64,000 nucleotides of DNA from Sulfurovum sp. Lineage in GTDB: Bacteria; Campylobacterota; Campylobacteria; Campylobacterales; Sulfurovaceae. This document shows positions 56,061 through 64,000 of the stretch, one piece after another (position 1 is the first letter of the stretch; each line of letters opens with the position of its first letter). The stretch covers positions 31,645 through 95,644 of the forward strand of contig JAMOTA010000044.1 in the NCBI GenBank assembly GCA_027068435.1. The letters are read 5' to 3'. The notes beneath the pieces are model-generated. The model made no database searches. It was not told the origin of the DNA and saw only the letters and a list, made by a program, of their open reading frames with translations. The position numbers were made by a program, and so were the translations under genes.

Positions 56061-57245
56061 CTATAGATTTTTGTTTATCTTTAAGAGATAAAAGTTAGTC
56101 GCACGACTATAACTGTCACTCTCTCCTACTACTACAATACTACCATCACTCATACGTGCTACACCATAAGCAACATCTTTATCTCTATCACCATACACAT
56201 GTGACCAAATAAGTGTACCCGATTTATCTAATGCTAAAACATAGATACTGTGACCACCCTTACCTAAAGTATTACTTCCACCAACGATAACAAATCCACC
56301 ATCAGTGGTACTTGTCACGGCATTACCATACTCATAATATTTAAATCCATAAATTTTATGCCATATTAACTTTCCGTTGGCATTAAATTTCATCACAGAT
56401 AAATCACTCTGCTGACTTCCATAAGAACGTGTTTTTCCTGTTGCTACGATACCACCATCTACTGTTGCTGTTACCCCAAGAAGTTTATCTGTATTTTTCT
56501 CACCATACGTTCTTGTCCAGAGTTTTCTTCCCTCTTGGTCAAGTTTCATAATAAAAAAGTCTGCATCTCCAGAAGTACTAACTTCACGGTAACCTACCAT
56601 AACAAAATTACCATCTCTAGTTCGTGTTAAATCTTTAGCACTCTCCTCTTTTTTCCCACCTATCGTACGAGAAGAGAGAACATTACCATTTTTATCTAAC
56701 TTTGCGATGTAGATATCTTTATAACCATTTCCGTAAGATTCACTATCACCAACAACAAGTACACCACCATCATCAGTTCCTGCTATGCCTCCAGCAAACT
56801 CATCTCTTGATCCACCAATATTTTTTTCCCAAAGAAGTTTACCCTCTAGTGAAACTTTAGCTACATAAATATCTCTATCATAATTTGTTGCTAATGATTT
56901 GGTAGTTCCTACTACCATTATGGTACCATCTGATGCACGAGTGACTGCTTTACCTTCATCTTCTTTTGCACCACCTAACCATAAACGCCATCTCATTTCA
57001 CCTGAAGCAGTCATACGTGTAAGACAGATGTTTGTACGTCTTGCACCAAAAGATTTACATGTACCAACTATAGCACTATCTCCATCTTCTAGGGCAACAA
57101 CATCATAGGCAATATCTGTTTCAATTCCACCGTAAAGTTTTTGCCATTGTGCACTGTATATCTCTTTTTTAACTTTGCTTTGTCCATAAGTATTCGTTAG
57201 TATAAAACCCATTGTTAACATGAGAAAAAATAGTTTATTTAGCAT
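56061..57245 (-). CDS. Exported seven-repeat beta-propeller protein
   Basis: 394 residues with a signal peptide (about 1-21), then seven tandem repeats of about 52 residues from residue 33 to the end. Each repeat follows the scheme W..x(Y/G)GG..xD.a.xV....DGg.vvvG.t.S.g....D.yv.K.d..G, for example GGSRDEFAGGIAGTDDGG. Seven such units fit a closed seven-bladed propeller. The function is unknown; periplasmic or surface binding is likely. Repeats with this signature often occur in secreted bacterial proteins. Confidence 0.8.
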   Translation of the reverse strand: MLNKLFFLMLTMGFILTNTYGQSKVKKEIYSAQWQKLYGGIETDIAYDVVALEDGDSAIVGTCKSFGARRTNICLTRMTASGEMRWRLWLGGAKEDEGKAVTRASDGTIMVVGTTKSLATNYDRDIYVAKVSLEGKLLWEKNIGGSRDEFAGGIAGTDDGGVLVVGDSESYGNGYKDIYIAKLDKNGNVLSSRTIGGKKEESAKDLTRTRDGNFVMVGYREVSTSGDADFFIMKLDQEGRKLWTRTYGEKNTDKLLGVTATVDGGIVATGKTRSYGSQQSDLSVMKFNANGKLIWHKIYGFKYYEYGNAVTSTTDGGFVIVGGSNTLGKGGHSIYVLALDKSGTLIWSHVYGDRDKDVAYGVARMSDGSIVVVGESDSYSRATNFYLLKINKNL

Positions 57246-57358
57246 TTCTTATCCTTAGTAATTACATTTACTTTATTATACTGTAAAATTAATTATAAGT
57301 AAAACTTTTAACTATAAATTATTTTTTATTTTGTAAACACTACAGAACCTCTCTTAAA

Positions 57359-58216
57359 TTAAAGTTCTATACACGTTCCTACACCTGAGCTGGTTAAGAT
57401 TTCAAGAAGTAAAGAGTGCTCTACTCGTCCATCGATGATATGTGCTTTCTTAACACCACCTCTTAATGCTTCGATACAAGCATCAACTTTTGGTACCATA
57501 CCACCTTGTATCGTGCCATCTATTTTCAATGCTTCTGTTTTTTCTATACTTAAATTTGTGATAAGCTCCATATTTTTATCGAGTACCCCTGGGGTATCTG
57601 TTAAGAAGAGTACTTTACGTGCTTCTAACGCTACAGCTATTCTGCTCGCTGCTAAATCTGCATTGATATTAAATCCAGGATGCCCCATGGTGCTACTTCC
57701 TGCGATAGGTGCAATAACAGGTACTGCTCCATCTTCTATAATATTATTGACAATAGTAGGATTAACCTGTTCAATAATTCCTGTATAACCAAAGTTTTCA
57801 AAATCTTTAGGGATACCTTTTAAAAAGCCCCCATCTTTACCTGAAATACCTATGGCAGTTGTTCCATGATTATCTAGTAAAGAGACTATCTCTTTGTTAA
57901 TCTCTCCAGAGAGTACCATCTCTACAACACGCATTACCTCTTTAGTTGTTACTCTTTGCCCATCTACAAATGTCGTATCTACACCCAAGTCGGTTAAAAG
58001 ATTTGTAATACTTTTTCCTCCACCATGTACAATAATAGGCTTCATTCCTACCAAGTGTAAAAGTACAATATCTTGTGCAAACTGCTCTTTGAGTTCTAAA
58101 CTTGTTTGTGCAGACCCTCCATATTTTATCACTATTTTTTCATTGGCAAATTTCTTGATAAACGGTAAAGCATCTAATAATGTTTTTACCACATCTATAT
58201 TATTTTTCACTAACAT
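57359..58216 (-). CDS. argB: N-acetylglutamate kinase
   Basis: 285 residues of the amino-acid kinase family, second step of arginine synthesis. KIVIKYGGSAQTSLELKEQF near the start, VHGGGKSITNLL, GISGKDGGFLKG and FNINADLAASRIAVAL are the conserved blocks. It overlaps lpxK by 17 bases, although the two pathways are unrelated. Full length and unremarkable. Confidence 0.97.
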   Translation of the reverse strand: MLVKNNIDVVKTLLDALPFIKKFANEKIVIKYGGSAQTSLELKEQFAQDIVLLHLVGMKPIIVHGGGKSITNLLTDLGVDTTFVDGQRVTTKEVMRVVEMVLSGEINKEIVSLLDNHGTTAIGISGKDGGFLKGIPKDFENFGYTGIIEQVNPTIVNNIIEDGAVPVIAPIAGSSTMGHPGFNINADLAASRIAVALEARKVLFLTDTPGVLDKNMELITNLSIEKTEALKIDGTIQGGMVPKVDACIEALRGGVKKAHIIDGRVEHSLLLEILTSSGVGTCIEL

Positions 58217-59123
58217 ATCCTTCTATATAATCTTCTATTTTGTTAAATACTTTCTCTTTAATCTCTAATTTTAACTTCATTTCAGAGATAGCCAACTTAA
58301 AGCCTTCCATTTTTACTCTATCCTTAGAGGTACAGAGTAGTGAGTCTGCATTTGCATCTTTTAAAATGCTTCTAAGATCTGCTTCATTGAAGTACGCATG
58401 ATCATCTAAATAGACTTTTTTAACCACACCATCGGGTAAATATTTATCTAGTCTTGTGGGGTTTGAAATAGCTGTCACTAAAACCATACGTTCTGTAAGG
58501 TTTTCAAATGAGACAACACGTTTAAAATCCTCTTCCTCTTTTAGTACCATATCTGCATACTTTTTATTGAAGTAAAATTCTCTAAAAGCTCCAGAGGGAA
58601 AAGGCAAATAGTTTTTAATGTATTGGGGTTCAAGTAGTATCTCAAACTTTTTTATCTCTACACGGTTAAATCCATCATCTAAGATAATGAGTTTCGCTCC
58701 TTGACTTTTAGCTAACTCTATAGCTTTGTGTCTATCTTCACTTACTATAACTGACGCGTTAGGTAATGAATGAGCCATAAGCATCGGTTCATCTCCACTC
58801 TGCATTACCGTACTAAGAATCTTCCCTTTTTGACTTACCTCAACCAACCCTTTGCTCTGCCTACCATACCCTCGAGAGATGATTACTACATTTTCAAACT
58901 TTAAGGCAAGAGCTATCACAAAAGGAGTTTTACCTGACCCACCTACGATAAGATTACCTACCGAGACTATGGGTAGTCCAAAATCTTTTTTTTGTGTAAT
59001 GGCTCTACGTAAAGAGAGTACTACACCATAAGCTAACGAGAGAGGAAATAAGCCTATAATAAAAGGATAATGATACCATTTTGGGTGAAAAAACATCTCT
59101 TCAAAAAAAGCTTTTATTTGCAC
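58200..59123 (-). CDS. lpxK: Tetraacyldisaccharide 4'-kinase
   Basis: 307 residues, phosphorylating the lipid A disaccharide precursor at the inner membrane. An N-terminal hydrophobic segment (YPFIIGLFPLSLAYGVVL) is followed by the P-loop VSVGNLIVGGSGKTP (about 51-65) and VVIISRGYGRQSKG, with DDGFNRVEI as the catalytic DDGfQ-type motif. It overlaps the DUF455 gene by 10 bases and argB by 17. Presence implies a Gram-negative LPS or LOS. Confidence 0.94.
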   Translation of the reverse strand: MQIKAFFEEMFFHPKWYHYPFIIGLFPLSLAYGVVLSLRRAITQKKDFGLPIVSVGNLIVGGSGKTPFVIALALKFENVVIISRGYGRQSKGLVEVSQKGKILSTVMQSGDEPMLMAHSLPNASVIVSEDRHKAIELAKSQGAKLIILDDGFNRVEIKKFEILLEPQYIKNYLPFPSGAFREFYFNKKYADMVLKEEEDFKRVVSFENLTERMVLVTAISNPTRLDKYLPDGVVKKVYLDDHAYFNEADLRSILKDANADSLLCTSKDRVKMEGFKLAISEMKLKLEIKEKVFNKIEDYIEGYVSEK

Positions 59124-59929
59124 TCTTTTGCACCTAGTTTCTTTAACTCTGCACAGGTAAACCCTGCCTCTTTTCTTGCATCTACATTGAGATGGGGTCT
59201 ATGTTTAGTTAACAGTTTATAGCGTTCAAGTATTTCAAAATAAACCTCCTCTTCTAGCCCCTCTTGAAGACAAAGGTATTTAAACCATTTGTCACCTTTG
59301 AGCACATGTTCTATCTCTTCTTCATAAATAATACTTAATGCATCTATAAGCTTCTTTACTAAAGGTTTTTTACGTTTATTGGCTAATCTTTTTACGATTT
59401 GAGGATTGACATCAAGCCCTGAGGCTTCATAATACCTAGGGATAATCGCCATTCTCTCAAGAAGAGAGTGGGCAGTATGTTCTGCTGCATCAAAAAGCCC
59501 ACAATGCACAGGAAAATCCCCATAAACATAACCTAGTTTATCGAGTAATTCTTTTAGCATTTTGTAGTGACGTATTTCATCTTCTGCAACAACTAACCAG
59601 TCTATCTTATATGCCATTGGCATCGATGGAAAACGATACACTGCATCTAATGCTAAGTCAATAGCTGAGTACTCTATGTGAGCGATAGCATGAACTAAAG
59701 TTCCTAAACCTTCATTTGTATCAAAATCTTTTCTTGCAGGTAACTCACGAGAATCTACAATGTGACACTTTGAAGCATACGAAGGTTCTTTAAATCTCTT
59801 TGGTACAAAGTCAGCCTCTGCACTAACCTCATTTTGGTTACAATACGCTAAACATTGAAGTGTCAATTTTTCTTTTACAGTAATCTCATCACTCTCAATA
59901 GCCTGTTCTAATAATTCATATATATTCAT
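59114..59929 (-). CDS. DUF455 ferritin-like protein
   Basis: 271 residues. VHAIAHIEYSAIDLALDAVY and VVAEDEIRHYKMLKELL are the two Glu/His-bearing helix motifs of the DUF455 family (a ferritin-like di-iron fold); YEEEIEHVLKGDKWFKYLC is the third. The family is related to the MiaE-type tRNA hydroxylase fold, but its reaction is not established. It overlaps lpxK by 10 bases and is divergent from the metallo-hydrolase gene, 17 bases away. Confidence 0.88.
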   Translation of the reverse strand: MNIYELLEQAIESDEITVKEKLTLQCLAYCNQNEVSAEADFVPKRFKEPSYASKCHIVDSRELPARKDFDTNEGLGTLVHAIAHIEYSAIDLALDAVYRFPSMPMAYKIDWLVVAEDEIRHYKMLKELLDKLGYVYGDFPVHCGLFDAAEHTAHSLLERMAIIPRYYEASGLDVNPQIVKRLANKRKKPLVKKLIDALSIIYEEEIEHVLKGDKWFKYLCLQEGLEEEVYFEILERYKLLTKHRPHLNVDARKEAGFTCAELKKLGAKECK

Positions 59930-59946
59930 AAGGGAGATTATAACCG

Positions 59947-60552
59947 ATGCAAATTAAAATACAACCTATGGGTCCTTATCAAACCAACTGTTACATTGTC
60001 ACTGTTGAGGGGAAAGATTTTATCATAGACCCTGGAGTAGATGCCACACCGTGGGTATTAAACAATGTAAGCAACCCTATTGCTATTTTAAACACACACG
60101 GACACTTTGACCATGTCTGGTCTAATGCAGAGGTAAAAGAGAAGCTAAACATACCTATCTACTGTCCAAAAGATGATGTGTTTATGCTCACCGATGACCC
60201 CATGGGGCAAGGCACACCTAAAAGCACACCAGACTATGAAGTAGTAGGAGATGAAGAGCTTACTTTAGAGGGTATAACTATCAAGTACATTCACTTTGCA
60301 GGACACACCCCTGGAAACTCTATTATCCAGATAGGTGATGTATGGTTTTCGGGAGACTTCCTTTTTCAACAATCCATAGGAAGATGGGACTTCCCTGCTT
60401 CAAGTGGAGAGGAGATGGTAAAAAGTTTAGAAAAAGTTTCTAAAATAGAGGGTGACTACACTATCTACCCTGGTCATGGCTTAAGTACTACACTTAAAGC
60501 TGAACAGAGAGTCATCCCATACTGGATAGACCAAGTAAAAAGATTATTGTAG
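59947..60552 (+). CDS. Metallo-beta-lactamase-fold hydrolase (glyoxalase II-like)
   Basis: 201 residues. The zinc-binding motif is THGHFDHVW (HxHxDH at 51-56), with later ligands in HFAGHTPGNS, FSGDFLF and YPGHG. The order matches small glyoxalase II-like YcbL proteins that act on thioesters. It begins 17 bases from the divergent DUF455 gene. Its stop codon lies inside a perfect hairpin. Confidence 0.92.
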   Translation: MQIKIQPMGPYQTNCYIVTVEGKDFIIDPGVDATPWVLNNVSNPIAILNTHGHFDHVWSNAEVKEKLNIPIYCPKDDVFMLTDDPMGQGTPKSTPDYEVVGDEELTLEGITIKYIHFAGHTPGNSIIQIGDVWFSGDFLFQQSIGRWDFPASSGEEMVKSLEKVSKIEGDYTIYPGHGLSTTLKAEQRVIPYWIDQVKRLL

Positions 60553-60572
60553 AGAAGTCTCTACAATAATCT
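60541..60572. terminator. Perfect hairpin overlapping the stop of the metallo-hydrolase gene
   Basis: AGATTATTGTAGAGA at 60541-60555 pairs with its exact complement at 60558-60572, loop AG. The stop codon (60550-60552) is within the stem. It may end both this gene and the convergent membrane-protein gene whose stop is at 60584. Confidence 0.7.
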
Positions 60573-60583
60573 TCCATTGAGAT

Positions 60584-60973
60584 TCAACTCAACGCATAAA
60601 ACAGTAACGGTGGATATACGCCTACACCCATGAGGAAAAACCATGATGGGATTTTCCACTCTAGCATCTGTGCTAAGTCTTGAGATATACTCTGCTTGAT
60701 AAATATCGTTTTGATAAGTTCTAATTTATAAAACATATCAAATACTTTAAAAACTAAAAGTAGAATCATATAGCTGTTCAGTATATCTGTGATAATAATG
60801 ACAAAAAGTGTAAAGTAAAATGCAGGATGTATTAAAAAAAAGAGAAAAATACTCTTTTTATACCAACCATAGAGGTTCTCCATTACACCATACAATGTAT
60901 CGGAATGTTGTATATAGGCTTCTATAAGTTCTAGGTGTATTAGTATTATTATGAGTGAATATATATTGTTCAT
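60584..60973 (-). CDS. Small integral membrane protein, unknown function
   Basis: 129 residues with at least three hydrophobic helices (near residues 4-14, 40-62 as IFLFFLIHPAFYFTLFVIII, and 68-80). No family recognised. The reading frame extends to 61021, but a minus-strand TATAAT at 61010-61015 lies in that extension, so the ATG at 60973 is more likely. It is divergent from ccoI and may be tied to it only by position. Confidence 0.55.
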   Translation of the reverse strand: MNNIYSLIIILIHLELIEAYIQHSDTLYGVMENLYGWYKKSIFLFFLIHPAFYFTLFVIIITDILNSYMILLLVFKVFDMFYKLELIKTIFIKQSISQDLAQMLEWKIPSWFFLMGVGVYPPLLFYALS

Positions 60974-60995
60974 GCAAGACTTTACCCATATTTGG

Positions 60996-61015
60996 ATAAA
61001 ATATCCACCATTATA
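60996..61015. promoter_or_regulatory. Divergent promoter region of ccoI
   Basis: Plus-strand TAAAAT at 60996-61001 (GGATAAAAT) faces ccoI, and minus-strand TATAAT at 61010-61015 faces the small membrane protein gene. The two boxes overlap the same 20 bases, so both transcripts may compete. Confidence 0.4.
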
Positions 61016-61034
61016 TATCATAAAGGAACCCTAT

Positions 61035-63455
61035 TTGGCACAGATAGCATGTACCCATTGTAACCTTGAGTTTGATGAATCCGTCATGATTGTTGAGGAG
61101 GAGAATAACAAAAAGCTCTTCTTCTGCTGTAAAGGGTGTCAAGGTGTCTATCATCTACTTTCAAACGAAGGTCTCAACACTTTTTATGATAAACTAGGAG
61201 ATACCAAACTTCAACCTGCAACACAACAAAACAGTGACTTAGAGAAGTTTGATTTAGAGGGATTTAAGAACAAATACATCACGGAACATGAAGATGGACT
61301 TCAGGAAATAAACCTCATCATTGAAGGTATTCACTGTTCTGCTTGTGTCTGGCTCAACGAAAAAGTACTCCATAAAACCCATGGTGTCATGGAAGCTAGT
61401 ATAAACTACACCAACAACAAAGCCAAAGTTATCTGGGATCCTGAAGAGATACCACTCTCAAAGATTATAGAGACGATTCGCTCTATTGGATACAATGCAT
61501 ACCCTTATGACCCTAAACTTCAAGAAGAGAGAGCCATAAAAACACGTAAAGAGTACTACTCTCGTATTTTAGTAGCTGTCTTTGGCTCTATGAATATTAT
61601 GTGGTTAGCCATCGCCCAGTATGCAGGTTACTTTACAGGAATACAACAAGAGTATAAAGACATTCTTAATGTTGCAGAGTTTATCTTGGCTACACCTGTA
61701 CTTTTTTATAGTGGTTGGGTCTTTTTTCGTGGTGCCTATTATGGATATAAAAATAACATAGTTAACATGGATACCCTTGTCTCATCTGGAGCTATTTTAG
61801 CTTATTTATACTCCATTTACGCGATGACTACACAACATGGTGAAGTCTATTTTGACTCTGTAGCAATGATTATTACCTTTGTTCTTGTAGGAAAATACCT
61901 TGAAGTTTTAAGTAAAAAACATGCGGTAGATACCCTAGATAGCATTATGGGAAGTACACCTACGGAGGTTACCGTAATTCACAACGATGAGAAGTCACTT
62001 ATCAGTGTTGAAAATGTTGTTTTAGGTGATACTATAGAGCTTAAACCAGGAGAAAAAGTAGTCATTGATGGTGAGCTTCTTCATGGACAAGGTTCATTTG
62101 ATGAGAGTTCTTTAACAGGAGAGAGTGAGCCTATTTACAAACAGAAAAAAGATACCATTTTAAGTGGTTCTCTCTGTTTGGATTCTGTTATACGTTACAA
62201 AGCAACAAAAGATGCCTCTTCATCTTTACTTCACTCCATTGTCACACTTTTAGAAGAGTCTATTACCAAAAAACCTCGTATAGAACAACTAGCCGACACT
62301 GTCTCGGGGTACTTCTCTACTGTTATTTTACTCATAGCCATATCTGCCTTTGCAGGGTGGTGGTTTATAGATGGTGACTTTGAACATGCACTTATTATTG
62401 GTATCTCGGTGATAGTCATCGCTTGTCCTTGTGCTTTAGGTTTAGCTACACCTATGGCTACGCTTGTGGGCATTAGCATCGCAGCAAAAAACAACATACT
62501 CTTTAAAGAGGCTACATTTTTAGAGACGATGGCAAAAAGTAATCTACTCGCACTAGATAAAACAGGAACTATTACAGAAGGAAAACCCTCTGTAGTTAAA
62601 GCCCAAGCACTACAAACATATGACCCTAACTTACTCTTTGCTCTTGTCTCAACCTCTACACACCCCATCTCAAAAGGTATCGCTAAGTATTTGAAGCTAT
62701 CACATGAAACGCTTAAAACACTCCATTTAGAAGAGATAAAAACCGTTCAAGCAAAAGGAATCCAAGCACTCTACCAAGGTAAAAAACTTTTAGGTGGTAA
62801 CGCTTCTTATATGCACTCCATCGGCATAGACGTTGATGAAAAAACTGAAAACACCCTCTTCTTTTTCGCCATAGACAATACGCTTGTAGCCAAATTTGAA
62901 CTCAACGACACCATAAGAGAAGGTTCAGCCGAAGCTATTAAAAAGATACAAGCCATGGGAACCCGTGTTGTCATGCTTACAGGAGACCATGAAGAGAGTG
63001 CAAAGAGAGTAGCTAAAGCTGTAGGCATTACAGAAATACATGCTAAACTCCTACCTCAAAGTAAAGCAGAGATGATAGACAAGTTTCATAAAGAGGGTTA
63101 TGTTGTAGTGATGATAGGAGATGGTATCAATGACACTATTGCTCTTGCTAAGTCTAACATCGCTATAGCTATGGGAAATGGTGCAGATGTGGCTATCTCG
63201 GTTAGTGATGTTGTACTACTAGATGAAAAACCAGAGAGCATCTACAAAGCCTACAGACTATCTAAACGAACTTTTAGAGCAGTCAAAGAGAACCTTAGTT
63301 TCTCTCTTCTTTACAATATCATAGCCGTTCCCCTTGCTGTGATGGGTTTTGTTACACCTCTTATCGCTGCACTCTCCATGAGTCTGAGTTCTCTTATAGT
63401 TGTAGGAAACTCTATGAGAATCAAAACACTAAAATTTAAGGATAAACATGAATGA
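61035..63455 (+). CDS. ccoI: Cu(+)-translocating P-type ATPase for cbb3 oxidase assembly
   Basis: 806 residues starting at TTG (61035), supported by AAAGGA ten bases upstream; the frame runs further back but without a site. The N-terminus has a cysteine-rich metal-binding domain (Cys6, Cys9, Cys31, Cys32, Cys35: CTHC and CCKGC), then an HMA domain with GIHCSAC (Cys101, Cys104). The TGE, the CPC metal-site motif (about 464-466) and the phosphorylated Asp508 in LDKTGTITEGKPS follow. The N-terminal cysteine domain and the adjacent ccoS mark it as CcoI/FixI, delivering copper to cbb3-type oxidase, rather than a detoxifying CopA. Confidence 0.93.
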   Translation: MAQIACTHCNLEFDESVMIVEEENNKKLFFCCKGCQGVYHLLSNEGLNTFYDKLGDTKLQPATQQNSDLEKFDLEGFKNKYITEHEDGLQEINLIIEGIHCSACVWLNEKVLHKTHGVMEASINYTNNKAKVIWDPEEIPLSKIIETIRSIGYNAYPYDPKLQEERAIKTRKEYYSRILVAVFGSMNIMWLAIAQYAGYFTGIQQEYKDILNVAEFILATPVLFYSGWVFFRGAYYGYKNNIVNMDTLVSSGAILAYLYSIYAMTTQHGEVYFDSVAMIITFVLVGKYLEVLSKKHAVDTLDSIMGSTPTEVTVIHNDEKSLISVENVVLGDTIELKPGEKVVIDGELLHGQGSFDESSLTGESEPIYKQKKDTILSGSLCLDSVIRYKATKDASSSLLHSIVTLLEESITKKPRIEQLADTVSGYFSTVILLIAISAFAGWWFIDGDFEHALIIGISVIVIACPCALGLATPMATLVGISIAAKNNILFKEATFLETMAKSNLLALDKTGTITEGKPSVVKAQALQTYDPNLLFALVSTSTHPISKGIAKYLKLSHETLKTLHLEEIKTVQAKGIQALYQGKKLLGGNASYMHSIGIDVDEKTENTLFFFAIDNTLVAKFELNDTIREGSAEAIKKIQAMGTRVVMLTGDHEESAKRVAKAVGITEIHAKLLPQSKAEMIDKFHKEGYVVVMIGDGINDTIALAKSNIAIAMGNGADVAISVSDVVLLDEKPESIYKAYRLSKRTFRAVKENLSFSLLYNIIAVPLAVMGFVTPLIAALSMSLSSLIVVGNSMRIKTLKFKDKHE

Positions 63456-63696
63456 AAGTATCATAATCATGATGATAGGAGTCTCCACATTTTTAGGTGC
63501 ATTAGGTCTTATAGCCCTACTTTGGGGTGTAAAAACAGGACAATTTGATGACCAATCAAAATTTATAGACGCCACACAGTTTGACAATGAAGAGGATTTA
63601 AGAGATGCGGTAATGATGGAAAAAAAGAGAGAAGCACGAAGTAAAAAAAGAGAAGAAGCTAAGAAAAAAGAGAAACATTATATGCCTGCTGATTAG
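63448..63696 (+). CDS. ccoS: cbb3-type cytochrome oxidase assembly protein CcoS
   Basis: 82 residues: one N-terminal membrane helix (about 5-27), then the family's GVKTGQFDDQSKF motif and a long charged tail with lysine-rich end. CcoS is needed for cofactor insertion into cbb3 oxidase. It overlaps ccoI by eight bases and is clearly its partner. The tail is longer than in many homologues. Confidence 0.9.
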   Translation: MNESIIIMMIGVSTFLGALGLIALLWGVKTGQFDDQSKFIDATQFDNEEDLRDAVMMEKKREARSKKREEAKKKEKHYMPAD

Positions 63697-63769
63697 GCTT
63701 TGCATTTATTTTAATTTATTCAATTTATGCGTTCTCAGTTAAAAATTTAGAACGAGTCAAAAATAATTA

Positions 63770-63874
63770 TCAACAATCCTTTGTTAATCTATCATATTTA
63801 TCGTGGTTCATAATATCTTGAAAATATATAATACCATCTTTTGTAGTGAATAATATTCTATATCCACTATTTCC
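63770..63874 (-). pseudogene. 3' fragment of a RelE-like toxin gene cut by an IS element
   Basis: 35 codons including the stop, without start codon: GNSGYRILFTTKDGIIYFQD then IMNHDKYDRLTKDC. The GYRILF-TKDGIIY-DI pattern resembles the C-terminal strands of RelE/ParE-type toxins, a tentative match. The fragment begins exactly at the end of the insertion sequence, so the rest of the gene, if kept, lies beyond the window. Confidence 0.45.
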
Positions 63875-64000
63875 GGGACTGTAATAAATTCTGTGTCAGC
63901 ACCTCTTGACCTATGACATTATAGCAAATCTAAAGCATCTTTCAATCTCTCCTTAAAATGAATATTTAGTTGGGAGATTGTAAGGCTCCAATTTCTAATA
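63875..64000 (-). mobile_element. IS256-family insertion sequence, one end
   Basis: The element's end is GGGACTGTAATAAATTCTGT at 63875-63894 followed by GTC, a form typical of IS256-family terminal repeats. It contains the transposase 3' end and continues beyond base 64000. The adjacent target bases are CTATTTCC at 63867-63874; a duplication of 8-9 bases is expected at the far end. Confidence 0.7.
63919..63999 (-). CDS. IS256-family transposase, C-terminal 26 residues
   Basis: Partial gene running off the window. The visible end is IRNWSLTISQLNIHFKERL followed by KDALDLL and a stop; the IRNW...L.I.F.eRL pattern is the standard C-terminus of Mutator-type IS256 transposases. The catalytic DDE residues lie outside. 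Confidence 0.65.
   Translation of the reverse strand: MRNWSLTISQLNIHFKERLKDALDLL

Noticed and set aside
61035..63455. CopA-type copper detoxification ATPase
   Set aside because: The N-terminal cysteine-rich domain and the overlapping ccoS gene point to the CcoI branch for cbb3 oxidase assembly.

Overview
This AT-rich window looks like the chromosome of a Campylobacterota (epsilonproteobacterial) chemolithotroph, most like Sulfurovum or Sulfurimonas. The assignment is inference from gene content and order. The chain fmt-birA-parA-parB-atpF'-atpF-atpH-atpA-atpG-atpD-atpC, all on the minus strand, is the arrangement known from that group. The short RecO and PUA-less ProB, the membrane-anchored MurF beside an alpha/beta hydrolase, and ccoI-ccoS for cbb3 oxidase maturation all agree. 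No rRNA, tRNA or CRISPR array was recognised.

Layout. 1-8824 (minus): F1Fo ATP synthase genes (atpC cut by the window edge), then chromosome partitioning parB/parA, biotin ligase and Met-tRNA formyltransferase. 8837-13150: envelope genes (L,D-transpeptidase lipoprotein, flavoprotein, NlpC/P60 hydrolase, outer-membrane barrel, small Cys/His protein). 13302-15531: a receiver protein next to a soluble hybrid histidine kinase with a degenerate extra receiver. 15547-21662: ruvA, hydrolase-murF, META-domain protein, and a secreted protein followed by a fused TRAP permease. 21663-25178: accessory stretch with an internally deleted IS1595 transposase, a P63C-domain gene, a secreted-protein gene split by a frameshift in an A7 run, and gene fragments. 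25179-28764: pbpC and cca. 28765-30771: second accessory stretch with a possible HEPN-type RNase and a MazEF/PemIK pair. 30772-44957: accD, gltD/gltB, recO, proB, obgE, rpmA/rplU, ridA, lipoproteins, a ThiF-like enzyme, a nitrilase homologue without its catalytic cysteine, xseB and metX. 44958-45369: a non-coding interval carrying what I read as an undescribed type I toxin-antitoxin locus with a 20-residue Ibs-like hydrophobic peptide. 45370-63696: metY, apaH, a deaminated-base DNA glycosylase, prmC, a ParDE-like pair, an M48 protease, an ABC-F ATPase, a LysM-3D protein, thrC, a seven-repeat propeller, argB, lpxK, a DUF455 protein, a metallo-beta-lactamase-fold hydrolase and ccoI-ccoS. 63770-64000: an IS256-family element that has cut a toxin-like gene; its far end lies outside the window.

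How the genes work together. The core is housekeeping: ATP synthesis, partitioning, cell-wall synthesis and remodelling (murF, pbpC, L,D-transpeptidase, NlpC/P60, LysM-3D), nitrogen assimilation through GOGAT, methionine synthesis by direct sulfhydrylation (metX, metY), and copper-oxidase assembly. Between these blocks are short low-GC insertions rich in toxin-antitoxin modules, transposase remnants and orphan genes. Most of the unusual signals are there.

All calls come from reading the sequence and translations. No database search or folding program was run. Family names rest on recognised motifs, and promoter, terminator and RNA-structure calls were made by eye.
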